From the NCBI RefSeq assembly GCF_000196495.1, contig NC_011313.1, forward strand, positions 248,001 through 312,000: 64,000 bases of DNA, written 5' to 3'. Below the pieces are notes generated by a model, which was given only the letters and a program-made list of their open reading frames with translations, had not been told where the DNA came from and made no database searches. Positions 18,842 through 28,692 of this stretch are shown piece after piece. A program made the translations under genes and the position numbers. Source of the DNA: Aliivibrio salmonicida LFI1238. Its GTDB lineage: Bacteria; Pseudomonadota; Gammaproteobacteria; Enterobacterales; Vibrionaceae. Positions within the stretch are counted from its first letter, which is position 1. Every line of letters starts with the position of its first letter.

Positions 18842-20113
18842 ATATGGTTGTTTTTAAGTTGATATTCAATGGCAGTTTTAGGGTGTATCTGCACAAAAGG
18901 TTCCGCTATGTGAGAAGCTAAGGTTTCAGATAAACCGGTGCGACTCATGGTATGCCAATGATCACGAATACGACCTGTATTTAATAGTAAAGGATAGGTT
19001 GCAGAAGTGGCTTGTTGAGGTAATGAATGTCTTACCGCCACAAATCGTGCTCGTTTATCTGGAGTGAAGAATTGACCATCCGAGAAGAAACGCTGGTGTG
19101 GTATATCTGTTTGTTTTCCTAATACTGGCCATTGTTGAGGAGTTAACTCGCTGTATCCTTTATCATCCAGAGTGGTTAACCCAATTAAGTGTAAATCTCT
19201 TGGTTGCTTGTCTTGCCCCAGTGTCGTCATTTGAGCATATTCTTTAAATATCTCGCCTTCATGGCGATAAGTAAACGCTGTTTCAAACCCCATATTCTGA
19301 GCAACTTGAGAGATTATCCACCAATCGGGTTTGGCTTCTCCTGGGCTTGGTAAAATACGACGTTGACGTGAAATCCTGCGTTCTGAATTGGTTACTGTGC
19401 CTGATTTTTCACTCCACCCTTGGGCGGGAAGAACCACATCGGAAAAAGCCATGGTATCGGTATTATCCATACAATCGGATACGACAACAAATGGGCACTT
19501 TTCTAACGCCGCCATGATTTTTTTACTATTAGGTAAGCTAACAACAGGGTTAGTTGCCATTATCCATATGGCTTTGATTTTGCCTTCTGCCATCGCATCA
19601 AACAGGTCTATGGCTTTTAAGCCTTCTTCTGTTGCTAAGATATCGGTTTTCCAGAAATCGGAGATAAGTTGATGGTGTTCAGGGTTATTAAATTCCATAT
19701 GAGCCGCAAGTGTATTTGCTAAGCCACCCACTTCACGTCCACCCATTGCATTGGGTTGCCCTGTGATGGAAAAAGGCCCACACCCTTGATAACCAATTTT
19801 CCCCATCGCCAAATGGCAATTGATTATCGAATTAACTTTATCTGACCCTTGGGAAGATTGATTGACTCCTTGAGAGTAAATCGTCAGTATTTGTTTGTTT
19901 TTTATCATGACGGATCATTGGATAAAGCAGCCGACCTTCAGTGCTAACTGTCTCGCCTAATGCTGCGCCTTTAGTGCATAATCGTCCAAAATTGGATGGA
20001 TGAGTTTTATCCCCTCGTATCTCCAATTTGCCATCAGAAGTCGGAATTGCATCAATGCCACAGCCAACACCACAATAGGCACAGGTCGTTTTTATCCATT
20101 TTTCATTGCTCAT
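18842..20113 (-). pseudogene. nasA: Assimilatory nitrate reductase NasA, doubly deleted remnant
   Basis: The 5' end (20113 to about 19915) encodes a good molybdoenzyme N-terminus with the [4Fe-4S] motif CAYCGVGCG and RLCTKGAALGETV. The frame then jumps directly to QILTIYSQGVNQSSQGSDKV, a segment that normally lies a few hundred residues further on, and continues to IEYQLKNNH where IS66 copy 3 cuts it off. So an internal piece (roughly 250 codons by comparison with known NasA layout, plus a frame shift near 19910) and the whole C-terminus are missing. GCGPFSITGQPNAMGGREVGGLAN identifies the nitrate-assimilation family. Nitrate reduction by this enzyme must be lost. Confidence 0.9.
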
Positions 20114-20273
20114 TATCCAATCCTTAATAATTTTAGCTTAATAAAAATAGAGCAAAATATGAACCATTATTTATCGGTTGTTAAATTAAGAGTAATATCT
20201 ATTTAAATCATTGGATTACATTTAATTCTTTAATTTGATGTGTTTTGATTTAAACGATAAATAATGAACAATT

Positions 20274-20308
20274 GCACTGTTTTAGTTGAAAATGCACCAT
20301 AACAGTAC
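20274..20308. promoter_or_regulatory. Two NtrC-like binding sites
   Basis: GCACC-ATAAC-AGTAC (20294-20308) and GCACT-GTTTT-AGTTG (20274-20288) fit the NtrC pattern GCACY-N5-RGTGC with one and two mismatches. They lie about 120-155 bp upstream of the sigma-54 element, a normal enhancer distance. NtrC binding is inferred, not shown. Confidence 0.5.
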
Positions 20309-20428
20309 ATTTCTTCGTCATTGTTATTATTTATAGCGTTGTTTTTTTCTGGTTCTTATGATTCTATTTGGAGTATCTTTTTGTTTTAATTGATTAAAAT
20401 TCTGTTAATGCATCGTGGTGTTATGACT

Positions 20429-20444
20429 TGGCACTCTCCTTGCT
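20429..20444 (+). promoter_or_regulatory. Sigma-54 promoter of nirB operon
   Basis: TGGCACTCTCCTTGCT matches the -24/-12 consensus TGGCAC-N5-TTGCW perfectly, with GG and GC ten bases apart. It is 35 bp before the nirB start codon. This fits nitrogen-limitation control by NtrC/RpoN. Confidence 0.88.
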
Positions 20445-20478
20445 GAATGTGTTTATACATTTTACAAAGGAGAGACTG

Positions 20479-23004
20479 ATGAGAAAACAGCGGATTGTAG
20501 TGATAGGAAACGGCATGGTAGGCCACAAATTCATCGAGACGTTACTTGCTTCTGGGCAAGAAAACAATGAAGTCATTACCTTTTCTGAAGAGTCTCGATT
20601 AGCGTATGACCGTGTGCAACTAACGTCATATTTAACAGGTAAAACCGCCGATGATTTGGCGTTAACAACCGATACGTATTACCAAGAAAATGGCGTTAAT
20701 TTTATCTTAAACGAAAAAGTAACCGTCATTGATATTGAGAACAAACAGGTGATTACGGAGAGTGGACGAACTGAACTGTATGACAAATTGGTACTAGCCA
20801 CTGGTTCGTTTCCTTTTGTTCCCCCCATCCCTGGAAATGACCAAGAACATTGCCATGTTTATCGTACTCTTGATGACTTAGACGCAATAGAAGCGTCCAG
20901 TAAGAAGAGTAAAAAAGGAGTGGTTATTGGTGGTGGTTTATTAGGGTTAGAAGCGGCGAATGCGGTTAAGAATTTAGGACTAGAAACACACGTTGTCGAG
21001 TTTGCTCCACGATTAATGGCGGTGCAATTAGATGATGGTGGTGGTGCGTTATTACGACGTAAAATTGAAGGGTTAGGCGTTGTCGTTCATACAGAAAAAG
21101 CGACAACAGAAATCGTGGCAGGGAAGGAATCTCGCTATCGTATGAACTTTGTGGATGGTTCTTATTTAGAAACCGACATGATTGTGTTTTCTGCCGGTAT
21201 TCGCCCGCAAGATGCGTTAGCTAAAGAGACCGACATTCAATTAGGAGAACGTGGCGGAATTGCCATTAATAATCAATGCCAAACCTCGGTTGAAAGCATT
21301 TATGCGATTGGTGAATGTGCATTGTGGCAACAGCAGATTTTTGGGCTAGTTGCGCCTGGTTACCAAATGGCAAAAGTCGCGGCTAACCATATTTTAGGCA
21401 AAAAAGCCGAATTCTCTGGTGCAGACATGAGCACTAAATTGAAGCTTTTGGGCGTTGATGTTGCCAGTATCGGCGATGTTCATGGAAAAACAAAAGGTGC
21501 ACAATCATACACTTATCATGATGAAATTGAGCAAATATATAAACGATTAATCATCTCGAAAGATGGTAAGAAAATTGTTGGTGCAGTATTGGTTGGAGAT
21601 GCTGAGGCTTACGGGACATTATTGCAAATAAAGCAAAACGACATGGCGTTGCCAGCGCAGCCTTCGGTCTTAATCTTACCCAATGTGAAAGATGACGAAT
21701 CAGCTGGAATGGGTGTAGAGGCCTTACCTGATGCTGCTGTTATTTGTTCGTGTTTTGATGTAAAGAAAGGCGATATAAAACAAGCGGTTGCTTCTGGCTT
21801 CACCAGTATGATAATGCTTAAAGAAAGCACTAATGCATCAACAGGTTGTGGTGGTTGTTCAACATTAGCAAAACAAATATTAGACAGTGAATTGAGTCAA
21901 CTAGGTGTCGAGGTTAATAACCATTTATGTGAACATTTTTCTTATTCTCGACAAGAAATGGTCGACATTATTCGTATTAATAAAATTAAAACATTTGATG
22001 AGATATTAGAAAGCCACGGCTCTGGTTTAGGCTGTATTACTTGTAAGCCTACTGTCGGTTCTATTTTAGCCTCATTTTGGAATGATTATGTGCTCGAAGA
22101 TAACCTTGCAGAACTGCAAGACACCAATGATATCTACCTTGGTAACATGCAAAAAGACGGTACGTATTCAGTTGTCCCACGTATTGCTGGAGGGGAAATC
22201 ACACCTGATAAATTGATAGTGTTGGGTGAGGTCGCAAAAGAGTTTGGTTTATACACCAAGATCACTGGCGGCCAACGAGTGGATTTGTTTGGGGCACATC
22301 TTAGCGAACTGCCTGTCATTTGGAAAAAACTAATTGATGCCGGATTCGAAACAGGTCACGCGTACGGGAAATCAGTCCGAACGGTTAAGTCTTGTGTTGG
22401 CAGCACATGGTGCCGTTATGGCGTTAATGACAGCGTTGGTTTAGCGATTAAATTAGAGAATCGTTACAAAGGCTTACGCTCTCCTCATAAAATAAAGTTT
22501 GCGGTATCGGGGTGTACTCGTGAATGTGCAGAAGCCCAATCTAAAGACATTGGTGTCATTGCCACTGACAGAGGTTGGAATTTATATGTGTGTGGTAACG
22601 GCGGGATGCGTCCACGTCATGGGGACTTGTTTGTTACTGATTTAGATGAATCTACCTTAGTGCAATATATCGATAGATTATTAATGTTTTATATTCGTAC
22701 CGCTGATCGCTTGCAACGTACTTCTGTTTGGCTAGAGAACTTAGAAGGAGGCTTAGAGTATTTACGATCGGTCATTGTGGATGACTCTCTTAATCTTGGC
22801 GAAACCCTAGAGGCTGAGATGGAACACAATATTGCGCAATACCAATGTGAATGGAAAACCACGATTGAAGATCCTGAAAAACTAAAGCGATTCCAACACT
22901 TTATCAATAGTAAAGAGACCGATGATGGGGTTGAGTTTGTAAAACAGCGTGAGCAGAAGTTCCCTAAAGCTAAAAGCGACAGCCTGTTATTGAAATCACG
23001 TTGA
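20479..23004 (+). CDS. nirB: Assimilatory nitrite reductase large subunit NirB
   Basis: 841 aa from ATG 20479 (AAGGAG 6 nt upstream); a longer frame from 20428 would overlap the sigma-54 promoter. N-terminal FAD/NADH half (VVIGNGMVGHKF, GVVIGGGLLGLEAANAV), a BFD-like [2Fe-2S] region (CSCFD...TGCGGCSTLAKQIL), and a C-terminal siroheme/[4Fe-4S] half with ligands C639-x5-C645 and C679-x3-C683. Reduces nitrite to ammonium with NAD(P)H, together with NirD. Looks complete despite loss of its nitrate reductase partner next door. Confidence 0.96.
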   Translation: MRKQRIVVIGNGMVGHKFIETLLASGQENNEVITFSEESRLAYDRVQLTSYLTGKTADDLALTTDTYYQENGVNFILNEKVTVIDIENKQVITESGRTELYDKLVLATGSFPFVPPIPGNDQEHCHVYRTLDDLDAIEASSKKSKKGVVIGGGLLGLEAANAVKNLGLETHVVEFAPRLMAVQLDDGGGALLRRKIEGLGVVVHTEKATTEIVAGKESRYRMNFVDGSYLETDMIVFSAGIRPQDALAKETDIQLGERGGIAINNQCQTSVESIYAIGECALWQQQIFGLVAPGYQMAKVAANHILGKKAEFSGADMSTKLKLLGVDVASIGDVHGKTKGAQSYTYHDEIEQIYKRLIISKDGKKIVGAVLVGDAEAYGTLLQIKQNDMALPAQPSVLILPNVKDDESAGMGVEALPDAAVICSCFDVKKGDIKQAVASGFTSMIMLKESTNASTGCGGCSTLAKQILDSELSQLGVEVNNHLCEHFSYSRQEMVDIIRINKIKTFDEILESHGSGLGCITCKPTVGSILASFWNDYVLEDNLAELQDTNDIYLGNMQKDGTYSVVPRIAGGEITPDKLIVLGEVAKEFGLYTKITGGQRVDLFGAHLSELPVIWKKLIDAGFETGHAYGKSVRTVKSCVGSTWCRYGVNDSVGLAIKLENRYKGLRSPHKIKFAVSGCTRECAEAQSKDIGVIATDRGWNLYVCGNGGMRPRHGDLFVTDLDESTLVQYIDRLLMFYIRTADRLQRTSVWLENLEGGLEYLRSVIVDDSLNLGETLEAEMEHNIAQYQCEWKTTIEDPEKLKRFQHFINSKETDDGVEFVKQREQKFPKAKSDSLLLKSR

Positions 23005-23023
23005 TTGAATAAGGAATAAGATC

Positions 23024-23356
23024 ATGAGTAATTGGATTACCATCTGTAAAATTAACGAGTTGACCCCACAATTAGGGGCATGTGCTAAAGTGCTCAACCA
23101 TCAAGTGGCAGTGTTTTATTGCAAGCGAAGTGAGCGTTTATATGCACTATCAAATTATGATCCTATTGGGAAAGCCAATGTAATATCGAGAGGAATGATG
23201 GGCTCTCTAGAAGGCGAACCTTATATATCGTCACCACTTTACAAGCATCATTTTCATTTAGAAACAGGGGTTTGCATTGAATTCCCCGAAGTGATATTAA
23301 CGACTTATCCTGTGCGTATGTCAGATAATCAAATACAAATTAAACTGGCTCATTAA
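23024..23356 (+). CDS. nirD: Nitrite reductase small subunit NirD
   Basis: 110 aa Rieske-fold small subunit (WITICKINELTPQLGACAKVLNHQVAVF, SPLYKHHFHLETG). As in other NirD proteins, the Rieske cluster cysteines and histidines are not all present, so it probably carries no Fe-S cluster. It follows nirB by 19 bp, with a good ribosome binding site. A structural partner of NirB. Confidence 0.93.
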   Translation: MSNWITICKINELTPQLGACAKVLNHQVAVFYCKRSERLYALSNYDPIGKANVISRGMMGSLEGEPYISSPLYKHHFHLETGVCIEFPEVILTTYPVRMSDNQIQIKLAH

Positions 23357-23365
23357 AAGGAATTA

Positions 23366-24835
23366 ATGATGGACGATAAATTTTCACTGTTTTCATTTTC
23401 AGGAAAAATGAAGACCTTACATTTAAGTTGGATGGCCTTTTTTATTACCTTTATGGTGTGGTTTAACTTCGCACCTTTATTGCAAATGGTAAAAGAAACC
23501 TTGGAGTTAAGCACAGAAGAAATTAAAACCTTATTGATTTTAAACGTCGCTTTAACCATTCCTGCTCGTGTCATTATAGGTATGCTAACCGACAAATATG
23601 GTCCTAGATTAGTCTATTCAATTTTATTAGCTGTGTGTTCTATTCCTTGTTTTATGTTCGCTTTTGCTGATTCATTTATTGAAGCGGCGATTGCCCGTTT
23701 TTTACTTGGCTTTATTGGGGCTGGATTTGTGATTGGCATTCGGTTAGTGTCTGAGTGGTTTCCTCACCATGAACTTGGTACCGCTGAAGGCATTTATGGT
23801 GGGTGGGGCAATTTTGGCTCGGCAGTGGCGGCATTTAGTTTACCAACCTTAGCGTTATGGTTCGGAGGTGATGAAGGGTGGCGTTACGCGGTAGCAATTA
23901 CAGGTGCAATGAGCCTTTTATTTTCTTTCATTTTTTACTCCCAAGTGACTGATACACCAAAAGGTGCAACCTATTTTAAACCGACCCACTCAACTGCGAT
24001 GGAAGTGACTTCTATAGGGGATTTCTATTTTCTTTTGATCATGAAAATACCAATGTATGCGGCGTTAGCATTACTAACATGGAAGTTATCGTCATCGGGG
24101 ATTGGAATGTTATCTGATACCGTGGTTAATGGGGTGTATCTGCTGTTAGTTGGGATTTATATCTACGAAATAACACAAGTTTGGAAAGTGAATAAAACCA
24201 TTTTTTATAATGATGTTGCACCTCATCATCAATATAAATTCAAACAAGTAGCGGTCTTAAATGTGCTCTACTTTGCAACGTTTGGATCTGAATTAGCGGT
24301 AATATCTATGTTGCCATTGTTCTTTTCAGACACGTTTGAATTAACCCCTGTAATGGCAGGTATGGTTGCTTCAGCTTATGCCTTCATGAATTTAATGTCT
24401 CGTCCTGGTGGCGGTTGGATCTCCGATAAATTTGGCCGTAAACCAACGTTATTGATATTAACCGCAGGGTTAGCCGTCGGTTATTTTCTGATGGGGCAAG
24501 TCAACAGTGAATGGCCGTTATGGTTAGCGGTTGCTGCAGCAATGGGGTGTTCTTTCTTTGTGCAAGCAGGTGAAGGCGCGGTGTTTGCAACCGTCCCCTT
24601 AATTAAACGCCGCATGACAGGACAAATAGCCGGTATGACAGGGGCTTATGGTAACGTTGGTGCCGTGGTTTATCTTACTATTCTTTCTTTTGTCGATTAT
24701 CAAACGTTCTTTTTTGTTATTGCAGTAACTGCCGTTTTAGGTTTTGTGGTGTTACTTAAAATGGAAGAACCAAGCGGAAAAATAACGGAAGTAAATGAAG
24801 ACGGCAGTATTACGTTGATTGATGTTTCACACTAA
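23366..24835 (+). CDS. NarK/NasA-type nitrate/nitrite MFS transporter
   Basis: 489 aa, about 12 transmembrane segments. Nitrate-porter features: FNFAPLLQMVKETL in the first helix, GFVIGIRLVSEWFP, a nitrate-signature-like GGWGNFGSAVAAF around the fifth helix and GAYGNVGAVVYL in the eleventh. MFS loop RPGGGWISDKFGRKP. It starts 9 bp after nirD (ATGATG), so is in the same operon. With nasA broken it may serve mainly for nitrite import or export. Confidence 0.92.
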   Translation: MMDDKFSLFSFSGKMKTLHLSWMAFFITFMVWFNFAPLLQMVKETLELSTEEIKTLLILNVALTIPARVIIGMLTDKYGPRLVYSILLAVCSIPCFMFAFADSFIEAAIARFLLGFIGAGFVIGIRLVSEWFPHHELGTAEGIYGGWGNFGSAVAAFSLPTLALWFGGDEGWRYAVAITGAMSLLFSFIFYSQVTDTPKGATYFKPTHSTAMEVTSIGDFYFLLIMKIPMYAALALLTWKLSSSGIGMLSDTVVNGVYLLLVGIYIYEITQVWKVNKTIFYNDVAPHHQYKFKQVAVLNVLYFATFGSELAVISMLPLFFSDTFELTPVMAGMVASAYAFMNLMSRPGGGWISDKFGRKPTLLILTAGLAVGYFLMGQVNSEWPLWLAVAAAMGCSFFVQAGEGAVFATVPLIKRRMTGQIAGMTGAYGNVGAVVYLTILSFVDYQTFFFVIAVTAVLGFVVLLKMEEPSGKITEVNEDGSITLIDVSH

Positions 24836-24872
24836 TGGTTAAGTCACTCATTGCAAACAGGGAGGTTAGTGA

Positions 24873-26645
24873 ATGAAAAGCACATTACAAACATCAAAAG
24901 ATCTTATTCTTCGAGTGGGTGGAAATTCAACTCAAGGAAAGCGAGAGAGTAACCAAGATGCCTTCATTGTTAAACAGACGTCGTTGTCTGAGCTTCAATT
25001 TAAAGGTCATGTTGCTTGTATTGCGGATGGTGTGAGTTGCAGTGATAAAGGCCAACAGGCAAGTCACACCGCAGTGACACAATTTGTTGAAGACTATTTT
25101 TCAACCCCAGACAGTTGGGGTGTAAAGCAAGCAGCAACAACGATTCTAGCGACAATCAATACATGGTTATATCAACAACAAAACGAACATGATTTACAAC
25201 ATAACGGTTGGCTAACCACATTTTCTAGTGTGATTATTAAATCTAATACTGCTCATGTTTTTCATGTCGGGGACAGTCGAGTGTCTCTTTATCGCCATGG
25301 TAAATTAAAGTCACTGACTAAAGATCATCAACGAAGAGGGGCGGGGCAACACCGATATTTAACTAGAGCATTAGGAATGGATACTACTATTGATGTGGAT
25401 TATCAAGCGATCTCATTAGAGCAAGGCGATTTGCTATTATTAACGACCGATGGTGTACATGAGGCTCTCAATTCATACGTGTTGAATTCTGAATTAACAG
25501 CGACAAAAGAAAAGACCTTTCCGTTAGATTCTATTGCCGCAAATTTATGCGATCTAGCAATAAAAAAAGGCTCGCAAGATAATTGCAGTTGTTTGCTGAT
25601 TGATGTGGTTGAATTACCCGATAAATCACCGCAAGAGTTATTGGAACGGTTTGAGCATTATCCGATCCCTCCTGTATTGACGGTAGGACAAAAAATTGAT
25701 CAGTATCGAGTGCAACGTATTTTATATTCAGGGGTTCGCAGCCATGTTTATCAAGTGATGGATGAAAATACGTTAGAGCGTTACGTGTTAAAAGCCCCGT
25801 CACAACAATTTGCAGAAGACAGTGATTATCTGTGTTCTTTTATTCGAGAGCAATGGATTGGAGAGAAGGTGAACAGCGATCGAATTATGATCATTCACCC
25901 TCAGTTATCTGAAGTCTCATTTCTTTATCATGTCTGTGCTTACCTTGAAGGAATTACGTTAAGGCAGTGGATGTTTGATAATCCTAAACCATCATTAGAA
26001 CAGGTCAGAACCCTAATTAATGGCGTGATGAAAGCAGTGCGAGTATTACAGCGCTTACATATAGTACATCGAGATTTAAAGCCTGAAAATATCATGATAA
26101 TGCCAACGGGGAACGTGATATTAATTGATTTTGGTGCGGCGACTGCGGATGGTTTTGATGAGGTATTGCCAACCATTGAAAATGAATGCCCATTAGGTGA
26201 AATCAATTATTGTGCTCCTGAATATATTAATGGAGAAAAAGCGACACATCAGTCGGATATTTTTTCCATTGGGGTTATTTGTTATGAACTATTGGCAAAG
26301 GTTACACTTAGTGATAATTCGTTACCGTATAAGCAAACGACACAGCAATATTTACAGGCGAAAAGACATCAATCTTGGGACTATCATTCATTGTTATTTC
26401 AAAGAGAAGAGTTGCCAGTATGGATAGATGAAGCGATTAAAAAAGCTTGTCATCCTCTCCCCTCGCAACGCTATCAGAGTATGAGTGAATTTATGGCAGA
26501 TTTAACGGTGCCAAATCCTCAATTATTACGCAATAAAAAAGCACAAGCCTTAATAGACAGAGACCCAATTTTGTTTTGGAAAGGGCTATCTATCATTCTT
26601 AGTATTACGGTACTGATTGAGCTTGGTTTACTGCTTAGTTCGTGA
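24873..26645 (+). CDS. Bifunctional PP2C phosphatase / Ser-Thr kinase, membrane-anchored
   Basis: 590 aa. PP2C domain about 10-247 with RESNQDA (N27/D29), ADGVS (D52/G53), HVGDSR (D134), TTDGVHEA (D193) and QDN (D236). Hanks-type kinase domain about 278-545 with K307 (YVLKAP), HRDLKPEN (D401), DFG at 419-421 and APE at 448-450; the glycine loop is degenerate (LYSGVRSHVYQV). One C-terminal membrane helix, about 571-588. Lies 37 bp behind the transporter with GGAGG before the ATG, so it is the last gene of the nir operon. Likely senses or tunes something in nitrite/nitrate metabolism; substrate unknown. Confidence 0.93.
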   Translation: MKSTLQTSKDLILRVGGNSTQGKRESNQDAFIVKQTSLSELQFKGHVACIADGVSCSDKGQQASHTAVTQFVEDYFSTPDSWGVKQAATTILATINTWLYQQQNEHDLQHNGWLTTFSSVIIKSNTAHVFHVGDSRVSLYRHGKLKSLTKDHQRRGAGQHRYLTRALGMDTTIDVDYQAISLEQGDLLLLTTDGVHEALNSYVLNSELTATKEKTFPLDSIAANLCDLAIKKGSQDNCSCLLIDVVELPDKSPQELLERFEHYPIPPVLTVGQKIDQYRVQRILYSGVRSHVYQVMDENTLERYVLKAPSQQFAEDSDYLCSFIREQWIGEKVNSDRIMIIHPQLSEVSFLYHVCAYLEGITLRQWMFDNPKPSLEQVRTLINGVMKAVRVLQRLHIVHRDLKPENIMIMPTGNVILIDFGAATADGFDEVLPTIENECPLGEINYCAPEYINGEKATHQSDIFSIGVICYELLAKVTLSDNSLPYKQTTQQYLQAKRHQSWDYHSLLFQREELPVWIDEAIKKACHPLPSQRYQSMSEFMADLTVPNPQLLRNKKAQALIDRDPILFWKGLSIILSITVLIELGLLLSS

Positions 26646-26815
26646 AGAATTATCAAGAACATAATTAAAGTTTTATCAGTTTGATTCTCAAAAAGAATAT
26701 TAATGCTTATCATATTGAGAGTTTTAATATAAATTCTTTTATAATCAGTCGGTTGAAATTATGGTACGGGCTATGCATCTCCTCATTACAGACAAAGTAT
26801 AAATGAGGGAACATT

Positions 26816-28681
26816 ATGAAGCCAAGTTATTCAATACCCTGTATTGTTGCGTTAAGTATAGCCTTGGGGTTTAGTGCACAATTACAAGCTGCAGTTCCTT
26901 TTGCCTCTTGTCCGAGTCAAGCGTTTATGGTTCAGAATCCTTCTGGTACTCCTGTAGCCTATGGTATAAGCCTTGATGTGGGTAGCTATAGTACGTTGTC
27001 TTGGAAAGTCGGTGATGGGAAAATTAATGGGATTGGCTATAACGTTCATGATGATTATATCTACGGATGGGATTATGGTGCTCAAACGCTTACTCAAATA
27101 GGTTCTGACTTCATTTCAACCCCTTTGTCTGTTTCTAATCTGCAGGTTGGTCCAACTTCATTCTATGTAGGTGATGTATCTACCATTGAAAATTCATGGT
27201 ATGGCTATCGAGTCAATAAAGGTTTTTTTCGAATTGATCTAGATACGTTGGAGATGACTAAAGTGGCTAGTTCAGCTACGGTTGGCAATCTTCGAATTCT
27301 AGATATGGCTTTCCACCCAGATGACGGCATCATTTACAGTGTCGATAATTACGGCTATCTGTATAAAATCGATCCAAGTACTGGCAGTGGTACTAAGTTA
27401 AATCAAGTCATTAACAGTAACAGTGTTGGGCACAGTTTGTCATTTGGAGCACAGTATTTTGATGTTGATGGTAACCTTTATCTTAGTAACAACGGGAATG
27501 GCTATATTTACATTGTTAGCATTGATGATTTGAATTCTAGCTCAGCGTTTTTTGCTTATGGACCATCAAGTAATTCAAATGATGGTGCTCGCTGTGCGTT
27601 TGCGCCTGTTGGACAAAATGAAAACAGTGATTTTGGTGATGCACCGGATACTTATGGCACCTTGTACGACTCCTTTGGTGCTCGTCATGCGATTTCAGGC
27701 TTAAAATTAGGAGCTCTAGTCGATGGTGAAAGCGAAGCGTATGCGTATCCACTTTCTGATGACACTTCTGATTTAAGTAATGATGACGATGGTATCTCTT
27801 TTCCTGTTCCGCTTGAAATTGAGGAAACGAGTTTTATTTATGCAGAGGTTGATGGAGCCGATGGAGAGGGAGTACTTAGTGCTTGGATTGACTGGGATCA
27901 AGATGGTGAATTTAATGACGATGAAATAATCCTGAACAGTGAGTGGGTTGATGATGGGCAGAACCAACTTTATTTTGAGGTGCCGAGTTGGGCGCTTAGT
28001 GGGGATACTTGGGCTCGGTTTCGCTTAAGTCATTCTTATGATATTGGCCCAAATGGAGGGGTGAGTGCTGGTGAAGTTGAAGATTATCAAGTAACCGTTA
28101 CTGATCAAGGTGTTTCTGTTGAGCTTTATCCAGCAGGTTCTGGGTATACAACGTTCGCTTATGAAGATCTCTGGTCATTTACCGAGTCAGGAGAAGACGA
28201 TGGCTGTAATATGTTTCGTACTGAATCAGGGTGCGGTACTGACTATCGTCCAAGCTGGTCTTTAATTATTCCACTAGAAACACCTATTCCACAAGCACAG
28301 ATGCCGGATTTCCCTTATGATCCATTTATTTTTGCGACCCCTGGTTATTATTATGGTGAATATGGTTTACAAGTAAGTGGTGGGCATCCTGGACGTAACG
28401 TAGAAGTACATCTTAAAAATCAAATGCCAACATCAAAATTTAATAATGGGTACATTGGGAAAAGTGATGATGCGACCAATACTGGGAATGGTACGTATTT
28501 CCACACTAGTAATGGCCTACCATGGGCGATTGAAATCCCACTGGATTGGAAGCACCCAATAGAGTCTGTCAGTATTCTAGAGGCTTATCCCCAATTTGCT
28601 GATTTTGCTCAAGATGCAACAGGACAAACGGCTCCTGATTGGTATGTGAACCCGACTGCTAGTAGCATTTATATAGATTAA
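26816..28681 (+). CDS. Secreted GEVED / LruC-domain protein
   Basis: 621 aa. Signal peptide 1-25 ending QLQA. Residues about 30-262 form a propeller-like region of repeated YxV/YxI strands (DUF6923-like). Then SDFGDAPDTYGT (271-282), an acidic calcium-binding-looking domain with DWDQDGEFNDDE (359-370) and the GEVEDYQVTV motif (419-428). The C-terminus (560-610) carries the LruC-type ending, LPWAIEIP...ILEAYPQFADFA and APDWY. Probably an exported surface or extracellular protein of unknown function. A small lipoprotein gene follows by 11 bp. Confidence 0.8.
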   Translation: MKPSYSIPCIVALSIALGFSAQLQAAVPFASCPSQAFMVQNPSGTPVAYGISLDVGSYSTLSWKVGDGKINGIGYNVHDDYIYGWDYGAQTLTQIGSDFISTPLSVSNLQVGPTSFYVGDVSTIENSWYGYRVNKGFFRIDLDTLEMTKVASSATVGNLRILDMAFHPDDGIIYSVDNYGYLYKIDPSTGSGTKLNQVINSNSVGHSLSFGAQYFDVDGNLYLSNNGNGYIYIVSIDDLNSSSAFFAYGPSSNSNDGARCAFAPVGQNENSDFGDAPDTYGTLYDSFGARHAISGLKLGALVDGESEAYAYPLSDDTSDLSNDDDGISFPVPLEIEETSFIYAEVDGADGEGVLSAWIDWDQDGEFNDDEIILNSEWVDDGQNQLYFEVPSWALSGDTWARFRLSHSYDIGPNGGVSAGEVEDYQVTVTDQGVSVELYPAGSGYTTFAYEDLWSFTESGEDDGCNMFRTESGCGTDYRPSWSLIIPLETPIPQAQMPDFPYDPFIFATPGYYYGEYGLQVSGGHPGRNVEVHLKNQMPTSKFNNGYIGKSDDATNTGNGTYFHTSNGLPWAIEIPLDWKHPIESVSILEAYPQFADFAQDATGQTAPDWYVNPTASSIYID

Positions 28682-28692
28682 GGAAATAGGTT

